Shown: piece after piece, positions 23,630-34,449 of the stretch
Layout of the letters: every line of letters begins with the position of its first letter
Position numbering within the stretch: position 1 is the first letter of the stretch
Notes under the pieces: generated by a model
Told to the model about the DNA's origin: nothing
Database searches by the model: none
The model's input: only the letters and a program-made list of their open reading frames with translations
Made by a program: the position numbers and the translations under genes
Assembly (NCBI GenBank): GCA_963281255.1
Contig: OY725488.1
Span: 2,982,285 to 3,046,284 of the forward strand
Length of the DNA stretch: 64,000 nt
DNA from: Aphrocallistes beatrix
Lineage: Eukaryota; Porifera; Hexactinellida; Sceptrulophora; Aphrocallistidae
Direction: 5' to 3'

Positions 23630-24046
23630 GGGATAATCTAATTTTTATGTTTAAATTTAATGTTTTACGAGTTATTAGACAAATTACTAAATGTAACCAA
23701 TATGATAAATTGTCCAATAACTCGTAAACCATTTAATTTAGACATATAAATTATATTATCGTTTAATGTGATGCAGTATATTGGTTTTCAAATAGCTTCA
23801 AATTTGAATGCCTCGTAATTTCGGTTTTCAAGATATAAGTCCAACTGAACAAAACCTTTAAATAACAGTGCAAAATTCAATGACAAATTTCCAAATTTAT
23901 AGCTTCTAGTGAAAAAAAGAACATTAATTTATTTATTAAAATTTTAGGAGAGATACAATTATAATTGAGGGTTAAAGTCCAGTGTTGATTGAGTAAGTAG
24001 AGGGATGGAAAGGGTAGGATATGTTATATCTCTAATACTTCAAGTT
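23630..24046. other. Non-coding; short inverted repeat
   Basis: Around 23640-23760 ATTTAATGTTTTACGAGTTATT recurs inverted as AATAACTCGTAAACCATTTAA-like sequence, a hairpin with ~45-bp arms and a short loop. No gene. Confidence 0.4.
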
Positions 24047-24300
24047 TCATTTGTTTCAATATATAAATCATGAACTATATTGCATGTATCATTTCTTTCT
24101 CGAGGGAGATCATCATATTCTTCTTCGGACAGAATTTGATCATCTTTATCCCTCATCCTAATATCTTCATGAATATTCGGCAGTATTTCTTCAGAATTGA
24201 TTCATTTTAGAATATCATCAACATCTTGGAAATCATTTATAGTTGTATGAAATCAGTTGTTAAATATCGGAAGAAGATCGATTTTTTTGCAATCAATTTC
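24047..24300 (-). pseudogene. Possible acidic C-terminal fragment of a transposase
   Basis: A minus-strand frame reads with two TGA interruptions through CKKIDLLPIFNN, INDFQDVDDILK and EEILPNIHEDI to a terminal stop near 24047. Acidic, low-complexity tails of this kind occur in pogo/Tigger-type transposases, but no catalytic motif is present, so the identity is open. Confidence 0.3.
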
Positions 24301-24627
24301 CCTTCATGAAATGTGATTTTTTCCATATACAGGGTGTTTCATAATTGATGCCCTATAACACACAAGAAATAAGGCAACACTAACAGCTAAAATATAATTC
24401 ACTTTGAAATATAACCACCATGTATGTACTCTATAGAAAGCTTATAAATTGATTCATTCGAGGATCTAGATTTCGAATTTGACGTCAGATTTCATTAACT
24501 ATGGCAGTTTAATTTGATTGGCATCCATATATAGACCCATTTTAGTATTATTTATGATGCAAAGCAATATGGTGTTCCAATACTTTTGGCCAGGCAGTGT
24601 ATATATAAAGATATATATATATATATA

Positions 24628-25097
24628 CACTAACCGGACAAAAATATTTGTACACAATATTATTCCCCATACAAATAGTACTAAATTGGCTCTTTTCATG
24701 AAGGAAAAAAGTATTCAAACTCTAAGAGCTATTAAGAGTCTGATTTAAGATTCGAAATCTTCACATTCGAATTAGTAATAGTTGAAGATTTCTAATAAAT
24801 TGCTCAACCCAATGAATAAAATTATCAACCTGTGGCGCAGTACACCTTCATGTATAGTGATAAAAAGGGTCATATGTGGCGCACAAAGTGGCAGTGATTG
24901 ATGATTTGAAAACATTGAGAATTAATAATTGGTTAGAAATTTCCTACAATAACTAATTCGAATGCGAAGATTTCGAATTTGAAACCCGGTTAGTTATCAC
25001 TTACCGTTTCGGAGTTTTAATCTCTATGAATAGACCCATTTCAGTGTTAAATGCATTTGAGATAATGAAGTGTGCAAATACCTTTGCCCGGGTAGTG
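24628..25097. mobile_element. Tc1-type MITE, 470 bp
   Basis: Ends CACTAACCGGACAAAAATAT and (reverse complement) CACTACCCGGGCAAAGGTAT, with TA on both sides in a TA-rich setting. The arms repeat CGAAGATTTCGAATTTGA-type sequence inverted. A separate right end of the same family stops at about 24599 (GGCCAGGCAGTG). Non-coding. Confidence 0.75.
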
Positions 25098-25099
25098 TA

Positions 25100-26000
25100 T
25101 ATATATATATAAATTCTATATTTTTCAAATCAAACAGGAACTAATCTTGGTTTTACACAAATATAACACATTAATAACATTTAGAAGTAGGCTTAAAACA
25201 GCTTAGCAAAACTTAAAATGACCTGTTGCGCAATTATATGATAACTAAACCAAGTTTAACTAACAGGTATACACTACCCAGACACGAGCATTCGACGACC
25301 AGGAAATCATCCATACAAATAGTATTACAGTGGATCTATTCATAAAGGAATATGTACTCAAATTGTAGGAAATATCCTATTTTGATTTCAAATTCGTAAA
25401 CCACACATCTGAATTACTCATTTTTGAAACTTTCAACAAAAAAGAATACAAAATATCGAGCAAAGCGAACAGTTATTTAATCTGCACAGTAACAAAATAT
25501 GAAGAAGAGAGTCCACGCCATTATCTTAAAACAAGGGTTATTTAGTTAATATAAAATATGCAGTCTGTATAGTAACTTATCAAATTGCAGTTAAGAGGGT
25601 GTTTTAAAGAACACTTTCTCATGTCCTTTTCTAATCTGGAGTCAGCAATTTCGCCCAGCGAGCTGACAACTTGGTCATCTTCACGCATAATCTTCGTTTA
25701 TTATGGTGGCATTGACATATCCTGAAAGATATCCACTTCATTTTCAATGTGCTGTTCTGTAATGCGTCAATATGACAGGATGAAGTCAATGATTTAGCGC
25801 ATAATTTCTGGTGTAGTCATCATAAAAGGTCATCTGATTATGGGTCATCCTCCAGAGTCTCTTCCATAATTGAACACGTTTTGAAAGTAAAAGAAATGAG
25901 AATTCTCTCCCAATATCATCACCGTGTTATTGTAGACTTTGTTACGCGACAATCATGTTAATTGGGGGTAGCGGATAGCTTATTATCCCTTCAATCAGTT
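25100..26000. other. Non-coding; fragments of MITE arms
   Basis: 25110-25260 resembles the inner arm of the P-like MITE at 7119-8132. 25272 starts a diverged Tc1-type end (CACTACCCAGACACGAGCAT). Nothing coding recognised. Confidence 0.4.
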
Positions 26001-26002
26001 TC

Positions 26003-26438
26003 ACTAGGGACACGGTTTGCAGACATTTTGTGTCCACCAGAGGCTTCCTTTAGGCACCCAGGCCCAAATTAATTATTTTGACTTACTGTTATAATCGATA
26101 TCACTCGAAAAATAACAAAATGTGTAAATATTTAACTTTTTGATGCGTAATAATGACGTCATAACAGAATGATGAGTCGTCCTTTTTTATGAAAGTTGTG
26201 TCATATGTGAGACATATTAATCTACACATTCTATTAAAATCTCAGGCTTCTATCACTTAAAATGGCTGAGTTATAGTCAAAAAACTGAAATTTGTAATGA
26301 TAAAAAAGGTGACAATGACGTCATAATTCCATGTGCAGTATACATTTTCTTCTGAGGTCATAACTTAGTGGTGGTATTGCCAAAAGACTCCACATGCCAA
26401 AATCAGCTTTAGTGCCTGGCAGTTTCTTCAATCAATTA
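26003..26438 (-). mobile_element. Helitron-like repeat, copy F
   Basis: Reverse-oriented copy lacking both extreme ends; two perfect TGACGTCA sites at 26154-26161 and 26316-26323. The 5' side stops at TTCTTCAATCAATT and is followed by a GT run. Confidence 0.7.
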
Positions 26439-26944
26439 AGAGTGTGTGTGTGTTCGTCGAACACATTCCACAAAATGGTTGAAAACTGTCCTACCAAGCA
26501 AGTCTCTTAAAAATATTTTATAAATCCACATATAGAAAGACGACAACGTGCCAATGATTTAACGATTTGCCAGCCAAAGAACCAGATTTGCATGTCTAAA
26601 TGCTAGGGTTATAATTCGCTCAGACCCAAAACCTCTGGGAAGATGTTACCAGTAATCTCAATAATCAACTGAATGTTTATTCTTATTCTTAATCCATTTT
26701 CGTCAACTTACTTTTGTTAGGCTGGGTTTTAGTCTCTGATTACCATAAACCCAAGCAACGTAACATATTATAATGCAAGGAGATTTGAGATGAAATTCCA
26801 GCAAAAAGACCCTCGGTTTGCAGAGCTAGCGGCGTTAAAAACACGAAAAGGTTTGCCATTGACTATTTATTTAGAATTCTAGTTAGATATAGTACAAGTT
26901 TAGCTTATCTAATTTTTTGATTCTCAATTGGAGAAATCGGGTTA

Positions 26945-27435
26945 AAAGTGAAAAGAATTGTCCCCTGGACCATTTTTCCATGAAAGAATTGGTCCGTTGG
27001 AACAATTTTCCCCAATGAAATGGTCCCTCGGGCCAATATTCCACGGAAAAAATGGTCCATTGCAGGACCAAAATTTTTAGCATCATTTTCCATGCAATAT
27101 TGGTCCAGGGGACCATTCTTTTCAGGGAAAATTGGTCCGGAAGATCATTTCCTTTCAGGGGATATTGATCCGGGGGGCCATTTCTTTCAGAGAATATTGG
27201 TCTGGGACCATTCTTTTCAGGAAAAACTGTCCGGGAGACTAATTTTCCATGAAAAAATTGGTCCGGGCGGACCAAAATTCCTCCTGGAAAATTAGATAAT
27301 TAGTCCCCCAGACCAATTTTCCATGAAAGAATTCGTCCCCCAGAACAATATTCCATGGAAAATTGGTTCATTGCATAACCAAATCTTTCAGCATAAAACC
27401 TATTTTCTTTGAAAAAATTGGTTCCTCGAACTAAT
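26945..27435. repeat. GGTCC/GGACC degenerate minisatellite
   Basis: About a dozen degenerate units of roughly 35-45 bp, each joining TTGGTCC, a G-rich spacer, GGACCA, a T-run and CCATGGAAAA. GGTCC-n-GGACC and CCATGG make each unit imperfectly palindromic. Open frames cross it on both strands only because stops are rare in the unit; the translation is repetitive. Confidence 0.8.
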
Positions 27436-27527
27436 TTTTAAAATTTTCGAGACAGCGGCATTAACAATCTTGCACAATTGTTGCTTACATTTTAAATAAT
27501 TACAAGTATGTAAACTGTTCACTTCAC

Positions 27528-27625
27528 AACAATTATGCATAATTGTCGTATTAGATGAACAATTACGCATAATTGTTGTGAAATAAAGTTACATACTAAG
27601 TATTTGTCGACAATTACGCATAATT
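27528..27625. repeat. Array of three ACAATTAYGCATAATTGT palindromes
   Basis: Three 16-18 bp (near-)perfect palindromes: ACAATTATGCATAATTGT around 27529, and CAATTACGCATAATTG around 27560 and 27610, spaced irregularly. A degraded relative (TGCACAATTGTTG) is at 27472. They could be terminal or binding-site repeats of an unrecognised element. Confidence 0.7.
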
Positions 27626-27654
27626 GTTGATTTCGCAAATTTGTCCTAGCATAT

Positions 27655-27764
27655 AAAGCAGGCTAAAGAAGTAGCAAATAATTTAGTTTCGATCTTCTAC
27701 ACACTTGGTGCTCCAATTATATTAGAGAGCGATAATGCTAGTAATGAATTTAAGAACAGATTAC
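27655..27764 (+). pseudogene. Retroviral-type integrase fragment
   Basis: An uninterrupted plus-strand stretch of ~36 codons reads AKEVANNLVSIFYTLGAP and then ILESDNASNEFKN, the usual spacing around the second catalytic Asp of an integrase core (GAP..I.SDN..EF). The hAT element begins where it stops. No first Asp or Glu is present, so this is only a scrap. Confidence 0.55.
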
Positions 27765-27926
27765 TGTTTAACCGTTAATCCGTTAATTCGTTAAAAAGTT
27801 AACGGAAGTTAACGATAAACCGTTAACGTTAATTTATATTATAGAAACCGCAACAAAGTTAGTATTTTGCTCTAAAAACCTAAAAAGTGCTAATACTATC
27901 AGATGATCCTTTGCTGGGTCTTTTAA

Positions 27927-28243
27927 GCGAAAATATCTGTTAACGCAACTTTAATTTGCAAAATTTAGAATAAAGATTAGGGAATACAGCTTACGGATAA
28001 AGATTACGAATAAAGATATACGAATACAGTTTGTTTAAGGAATCTTAAAAGGGTAACTTGTCATTGACAAAATTCCATTAAATGCATGTTAATGGAATTT
28101 TGTCAATGACAAGTTACCCTTTTAAGATTCCTTAAACAAACTGTATTCGTATATCTTTATTCGTAATCTTTATCCGTAAGCTGTATTCCCTAATCTTTAT
28201 TCTAAATTTTGCAAATTAAAGTTGCGTTAACAGATATTTTCGC
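27927..28243. repeat. 155-bp perfect inverted repeat with 7-bp spacer
   Basis: Left arm 27927-28081 and right arm 28089-28243 are identical in reverse complement at every base I compared; the spacer is ATGCATG. The right arm contains the last codons, stop and poly(A) region of the hAT transposase, so the left arm is an inverted duplicate of that 3' region. Perfect identity implies very recent origin (template switching) or an assembly/amplification artefact. Confidence 0.9.
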
Positions 28244-30695
28244 CCTTCATGCAAATCAACATGTTAAAATTTTCATCAGACAAGGATGATCTCTTGGCCC
28301 TTAAGATATCCTTGCCCATTGAGAACAAATGTTCCACTGCAGCACTAGAGGGGATGGCTGTGTTGAATTTGATGAACAAGTCCACCAACACTTGCTCAAA
28401 CAAGAAGGCAGCATCTGTCAGCAGTTCCTTGGAGCTGGTCTCCAGCCAGGTCCTGATCAAGTTCTGGGCCTTGTTCTTAAGTGACCTGTGGCTCCTGGTC
28501 CTCTCCTTTGGCTCGGTGACAGCACAGAAGAAGTCATCCTCCTCGTTGTTACTGTTTCCACTATTGCTGCCCACATCATCTGACTGCTGTCTTAAGGCCT
28601 CCTCAACTTTTATCTCCATGCTTTTTCTCACCTTGGCGACCTTAGTGTAGTTATACTTCTCCAACCAGATGAGGCGAAACCTGGGATGGAATGCAGCAGC
28701 CAGCTGGCATTCTTCATCCTCCAATAGAGGTCCAAACCTTTTTTCGATACCTAACAAAAGTGCGTCGACCAAGGGGCTGCAGTAGACGAGACTCTTGGAA
28801 TTCAAGTCTTTGAGCCTTAAGATCGTCGCAGCAACTGTTGGCATTAGAGTCCCTAGGTAGGCTTGTTCCTCCCCCTGGATCTTGTCGAGCGCTTTGGCCA
28901 CAGGTAACATGACCTGGAAATAAAACAATTAAGAGTTAGTAAATATTTAAAATTTATACTTGTTGGAAACAGCAAACAGAATTTAACAGACTAGTAAAGA
29001 ACATATTGTCAAATTTAACTGTCAATATTAATTATATAATTTAGTATTTATTTATTACCTGGACATACTCTTTTAAGAAGTTGGCATCCTGATCGTTGAA
29101 GCTGTTGACCTTCAGCTGAGTCATTACTCTGTGTAGAGCTGGCCTCTTAGTCTCCAGGATGGTGTTGAGGACCACCACAGAGTCATAGGTAGAGTTCCAC
29201 CTCGTCGTGTTGGATACAACCAGCCTCCTCCCCACCTCAGCGTAGATGCTGTCTGCTGCCACAGTGCTACGACTCTGCAGGTTCCAGAGGGCGTGTGCTT
29301 TGGCCATTGCAACCCTGAAGGGTCCCTTGAACACTGCCCTCTGCAGTGCAGAATCTGCATCCTTGCTAGCCACTAGGTTAAAGTTGTGAGAAGCACACCT
29401 CATGTGGGTTGGTAGGTTAATAGGATTTCCAAGGATGGTATCGACATCGTCAGATTCAGCCGAGGGTACAGTCAAGTAGTCTGCCAGGGAGACATACTCT
29501 AAATCCCGCTCGTCAACGGATCCAGCCAGCAAGGCAGCTACAGCATTATCATCACCAAGGTCGGAGCCCATATCGTGAGCTACTGGAAGGTCTGGCAGTT
29601 TGTCAGCTTCTTCCCCAAACTGGACAAAGGCCTTCACAAATACAATGTATTAAATGGTTTTCTAATACAAAGTGTTAATAGAACTAATTGACTAATAATT
29701 TAATTAATATTATCATAAAATCAACTATCTAAAAAGTCTGTAACCTGGTGACTTTTTTTTCAATGTGAAATTCATAGTGGACGTTGACCATGGCCAGCGC
29801 AAGTACATCATAAGTATGATGGCCTATCACCCTAACGCACGCGAGCACTGCTTTCTCCCTCTGTCTGGTGGTGTGGTTCAACCAGTGTACAGTCATTCCC
29901 AGGTAGCTTTTCTTGTGGGAAGACCAGCAGTCAGCTGTAGTGGCCACCCATTGAACATCGCCGAGAACTCTAAAAAAAATCTGAGTTTTAAATTTGAATT
30001 TTCAAAATTAAATTTTAAATATTGGGAATATACAGTAACCCAAGAATTAAACAAAGTTAGTATATCAATCACCTGATCAAGTACTGCTTCAAATCATTAT
30101 ACGAATTAACGATTCGGTTGCCCAGTGTCCTCCTAGAGATGGAGCTCTTACTGGGGTTCAGGGTCTTGATCAGCCTTTCGAACGTGTCAGACTCTACAAC
30201 TTGGAGTGACAACATGTTGTCTACGAACAGGTCCACAATCCTTTGATCCACAGCAGACTGAGGAACACCAATGCCACTAGCACCTATACTAAAGGACTCG
30301 CCTATGGTTTGCTGGCGTGCTCTTTTGGCAAAGGGAGGAGATACTACCGAATTGCTGCAGCTGCAGCTACTCGAACCAGAAGAAAACCACTGTTTGTCTT
30401 TTCCACGAGAAGAAACTACCTTGACCTTCTCCTCAAACTGCTTAAACTTAACTGGGTGCGTTCTCTTGATGTGCTGCTTGAGGTTGATGAGGCTTGTCAT
30501 GCGCCCCTTGATTAGCACAGTTTTGGAAAGGCATACGAGGCATTGGAAAACCAACTTGTCGCCTTCACCTGACTTTAACAAGAAGAACTCATCCAGGTAG
30601 GGTCAGGGGTTTTGAGCCTGTTCCTGTCGAGGTTCAGTTGCACTGGCAATTTCAACCTCAACGAAATCCATAATTTCAATTTCTTGAGACGCCAT
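28227..30695 (-). pseudogene. hAT transposase with BED finger, four exons, near-intact
   Basis: Exon 1 30695-30073: ATG, then PYLDEFFLLKSGEG and a BED-type zinc finger (C-X2-C ... H-X4-H: CLVC, HIKRTH); an in-frame TGA at 30603-30605 precedes the finger. Donor GTGATT. Exon 2 starts 29969 after TTTTTTTTAG: VATTADCWSSHKKSYLG with the first catalytic Asp, then VTVHWL-like sequence. Exon 3, up to 29059, begins FVKAFVQFGEE and has HMRCASHNFNLVA and NTTRWNSTYD; the expected second-Asp (TDN) region just before it is degraded. Exon 4 28913-28227: VMLPVAKALDKIQGE and the dimerisation block IPSSAAVEHLFSMG. The exon 3/4 junction rejoins in frame across a 144-bp GT..AG intron. Damage is limited to the TGA and the TDN region. 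Confidence 0.85.
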
Positions 30696-30964
30696 AAATA
30701 CTAATAAAGGTATAAAATTCAAAAACACAAAATGTCTTTATTAAAAATCTGAAAATATTAGACACTTTCAAAAGTTTATATTAGCGTTAACGGACTTTTA
30801 AAAGTTAATTAGTCCGTTAATGATTTTAAAGTTAACTTAAAAGTTAAATCGTTAATGAAAAATTTAACTTCGTTAATTAACGATTAACGGATTAACGGAT
30901 TAGTGCCCGGGTTTGATGGCCAACAATTTCAAACAGAAGCTTTTTACAAATTTTCAAATACCAA

Positions 30965-31050
30965 ACCTTTGTGCTCTGGTTTGGTGGTGCAGTGGTTAGG
31001 GGGTTTGAACATCAAGACTTTGGTTACCCGTTCTAACCCCTCACTATTGA
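30965..31050 (+). repeat. tRNA-like pol III promoter, probable SINE head
   Basis: TGGTGCAGTGGTTAGGGGG fits an A box, and CGTTCTAACCCC 40 bp on is a one- to two-base variant of the B box GGTTCGAATCC. About 80 bp of unrelated tail follow. No good cloverleaf, so a tRNA-derived SINE or tRNA pseudogene rather than a working tRNA. Confidence 0.5.
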
Positions 31051-31099
31051 TTTTGATTTTCTCTCATTTACATTGCTTCTGCTATGTAATCTGAGCCTA

Positions 31100-32150
31100 C
31101 ACTCTTGCAGAACCTTGGTGAGATGAAACGCTTTTTATGTCAATGAAAGTCAGGTCCTACATTTCTAGCATGTTAGGCGAGTATTTCTCCGTAACAAGCT
31201 ATCATATACAAAAACACAGGCCGCATGCACCCCCAATCAGCAACTATATGTAGGTTTTGCATCACACCCAGTTTGTAAACTCCTTTAGAACATATCTGCA
31301 TTAATTCGGGGGTATTTTAAATCTATATAAACTTTCATACAATCGTGATTCTCTTGAAAGAAATCGACGGAGATTTCAACAAGTTGCACAAAGAAATTAT
31401 TTAATGCAACTTTGTCACAATTCTTTTTGCATCTTTGGATTATAATATTTAAAAAAGTCGCAAGCAACAGTTACATCGTAGTATATGGGTGCCACATACA
31501 GTTACAATTTCCAGTCTGACTTTTAAAGTAGCAATTGTAGTTGAAAATAAAAAGTCCAGTTTTAGGTCATCTTTTGATTTTGAAGCATCTCATTTACCTT
31601 AGGAATATAAAAAAATGTAAATGATATATTTGATAGATAAGATGTGCAGATGTCTTCATTTTTTAAGATTATTAATCCTTTATAAGTTATGCGGCCTGAA
31701 AGGTTTTGAGTTTTGATATTTTGTCCAAATGTGTATTTAAATTTGTTGTCTTGGTCGGAAACTGAAATTTCAGCATCCGAAAGTGAACTTTGGAATTTTT
31801 CAACTTTGATCCATACACCGTAATTATTAGTAAATCTACGGTTCGCATGAAGATCAAAATGTATAATATATATTTGGGGTCGCACTCTAAAAAAGTATGA
31901 GATTTAAACGCTCGAAAGACAATTTCCTCGCTCGATGGGAAAATCAGATGGTCTACTGTGGGATCCGATCTTAGGCTAGAGAATCCGTCCTTAAGCTGGA
32001 GGAGCTGATCTTCGATTTGAGAATCGGTCGACTGGAGAATCAAGATGGTCAATTAGAGAGTCAGATGATTGATTGGAGAATCAGTCTTCGGAATTGAAAA
32101 TAACGCTCTCTCCTGGAGTCTCAGATGCTGCGTTGCGGAATACTAATACC
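31100..32150. other. Non-coding; short direct repeats
   Basis: 31900-32100 contains several TGGAGAATCAG/GATC-type direct repeats about 20-30 bp apart. Minus-strand frames here (31562-31885, 31687-32052) show no domain and are not supported. Confidence 0.4.
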
Positions 32151-32155
32151 TAGAT

Positions 32156-32271
32156 CAGTGGCGGCACAAGGGTATGGGCCCGATGAGGCCTGTGCCTCAC
32201 CCGTGCCCCAACTGTTCTCCACTTTCCCCCACCTGTCCCTCACCTGTGGCAGAGTGCTAGCAGCGCCTCTG
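32156..32271. mobile_element. Small GC-rich MITE, 116 bp
   Basis: Ends CAGTGGCGGCAC and (reverse complement) CAGAGGCGCTGC in otherwise AT-rich DNA. No clear target duplication. Class uncertain (hAT-like ends). Confidence 0.5.
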
Positions 32272-32454
32272 ACTATATAATTAATCGCTCGAATGGGGTT
32301 TGTCATGTGCTGTTTTTGATGATTATCAACATATATTACTCCATATTTAATTAGGGTTTCTTTCTATTATCTTTTATACGTCCATTAATTTCTTTATAAT
32401 GTTCAATGATATTAGTTTGATGAAGTTCGAGTGCTTCTTCTTATTCGTTTATTA

Positions 32455-33765
32455 CTTAGGTCATTTCAAAAGTACTGATCACTATTGATTTTTGACAGCT
32501 AGTGTATATCGAATGTACCAATTAATATAATCCAGATAGCATTACCCATTCTCTCCTAATATCTAAAAGAATTTTTCTTATAATCATCTTTTCAATCTTG
32601 TCAGTTTTGGCTACTTATACATTTATGGCTTCAAAATCGTCAATTATTGAGCAAGAGTAAAGGGGGTATATCAAGTTTCGTTCACTGCTAAAATATTCGA
32701 ACAGGAACATCCACAATGATCTCGTGGAAGTTTGTGGAGATCAAGCACTTGCTTATTCCACGGTTAGAAGATGGGCTCGACTATTTGGAGAGTGAAGAGA
32801 CAGCATTGAAGATGAGCCTCGGACTGGTAGGCCTAAATCTGCAACCTGTGAACCCTCAATTGAGTTGGTTGGTGAATTTCTTCGAAATGACCCTTGCTGC
32901 TCTATTGGAGAGATTTCTTAGTATACGGATATCTCAACGGGAAGTATTTACCGCATTCTGAAGGAAGATCTCGGAGTAAGGAAGGTTCGCTCGGCGGGTG
33001 CCGTATTTGCTGTCAGAGGCCCAGATGAAACAGAGGGTAGAATGTTGTGGAAATCTTCTACATTACGAAAAATTTGATGCAAGGCGACTCGATGAAATAG
33101 TAACCATAGATGAAACTTGGATTTACTATTCACAACCTAAACCCAAGGAAAAATCTAAGTGTTGGCTGCATCCGGGCGAATCCCGACCTAAAATACCGCG
33201 TCCAGATTTCCGTGCCAAGAAGGTAATGTACGCAATTGCATTTGACGCCTATGGCCCAGTTGCTCAAGTTTGCGTTCCGAAGGGCCAGAATGTTACTGGA
33301 TACTTTTATTGCACTCATGTGCTCGCAGAAGTCAGTAAACACTACACAGAGCGTCGGCCGAGAACTGGTCCTCGTGGAATACAACTTCTACATGATAATG
33401 CCAGTAGCCATAAAACTAAACAAGTCGCCGCATACATCAAGGATATAGGGATGAAAACACTGAATCACCCTCCCTATTCCCCTGACCTAAGTCCTTGTGA
33501 CTTCTGGTTGTTTTCAAAGCTGAAAAGTCATCTCTCTGATAAGGAGTTCACTAGCCGAATGGAGATCGGAATCGCCGTTCATAAGTACCTGAAATCGATC
33601 CCACAGACGGAGTATAAAAAGTCATTTCGCTGCTGGGTAGACCGTCTAAAGGAGTGTATTCGCGTCAAGGGAGACTATTTCGAGAATATGTAATTAAATA
33701 ACACATCAGTCGTTGCTTAATATCAAATTGGTGGGGGGTGATCAGTACTTTTGAAATGACCTAAG
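32455..33765 (+). mobile_element. Full-length mariner element, 1311 bp
   Basis: TA flanks both ends (32453-32454, 33766-33767). Terminal repeats CTTAGGTCATTTCAAAAG and the exact reverse complement at the right, continuing GTACTGATCAC. Length is that of typical mariners. Confidence 0.95.
32625..33693 (+). pseudogene. Mariner transposase with three stops and a frameshift
   Basis: Starts MASKSSIIEQE (ATG 32625-32627). The N-terminal helix-turn-helix half reads YIKFRSLLKYSNRNI, STVRRWARLFGE and DSIEDEPRTGRP in one frame with TAA, TGA and TAG interruptions. A frameshift near 32990 leads into the long C-terminal frame 32998-33693. The latter keeps the DD34D triad: TIDETW, LLHDNASSH and YSPDLSPCDFWLF, plus the GDYFENM end. 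Catalytic half well preserved, DNA-binding half dead. Confidence 0.95.
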
Positions 33766-34004
33766 TAATATCAAGGCATTTCCAATTAAAATTTGGGCGA
33801 AGTTGGAAAATGTTTCGCCTTTATGAATGTATCTTATTCAATAAATAGTTCTCGATTTTCTTAAAAATCTACTTTTACTCTTTTCAATTTACTGTTTCCA
33901 TCCAACACTCAATCTTATCTGTAATTTGAGCGAAAGATGTCGATCCTAATCCATTGTCAATATCCTATGTAAATCGATTTTATTCATCCAGATTTAATCA
34001 TAAA

Positions 34005-34447
34005 CAAGCCCGCTTCGCTTGCGCTGCGCGGCTGGGGGACATTATATCCGCCGGAGGCGCCATTTGGGCGCCTGGGGTCACATTGATTAATTGTGAGGGA
34101 GACAACATCTCTAAATCCGTCTGTCCTACTGTTATAATTGATATCGCACGAAAAATCACCAAAATTGTTAATTTTAAAAATTTTGATGCCTAATGATGAC
34201 GTCATAACAGAGTGATGAGTCATCGTATTTTGATGATAGTTGTATCACATGTGAATAATATATAATTAATGTACACATTCTATTAAAATTTCATCCTTCT
34301 ATCACCTAAAATGGCTGAGTTATTATCGAAAAACAGAAATTTTTAAATATATAAAAGGTAACAATTACGTCATAATTCCATGATCAGTCGACATTTTCCT
34401 CTGAGATCAGAATTTACCAGAGCCATAGCCAGAAATTCCCACATGCC
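34005..34447 (-). mobile_element. Helitron-like repeat, copy G
   Basis: Reverse-oriented; starts with CAAG preceded by A on the plus strand (CTTG|T on its own strand). TGACGTCA at 34197-34204, the second site decayed to TTACGTCA. The 5' ~90 bp are missing. Confidence 0.7.
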
Positions 34448-34449
34448 AA

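Larger units (their letters stand above)
27764..30904 (-). mobile_element. hAT element with four-exon transposase gene
   Basis: Ends are rich in CCGTTAATCCGTTAAT; the right end reads (reverse complement) CACTAATCCGTTAATCCG and the left end has CCGTTAATCCGTTAATTCG, with more GTTAAC-type repeats just inside both ends. No clear 8-bp duplication is seen. The transposase gene lies on the minus strand (30695-28227), and a long palindrome covers its 3' end (27927-28243). Confidence 0.75.

Noticed and set aside
26883..27275. 130-codon minus-strand frame
   Set aside because: Translation is a degenerate repeat of the GGTCC minisatellite; open on both strands for compositional reasons.
28249..28650. 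133-codon plus-strand frame
   Set aside because: Antisense shadow of the hAT transposase last exon, which carries the recognisable dimerisation motif.
30243..30600. Plus-strand frames opposite the BED finger
   Set aside because: Antisense shadows of hAT exon 1.
31562..32052. Overlapping minus-strand frames of 107 and 121 codons
   Set aside because: No domain, mutually overlapping in different frames and lying over short direct repeats; not enough to call a gene.
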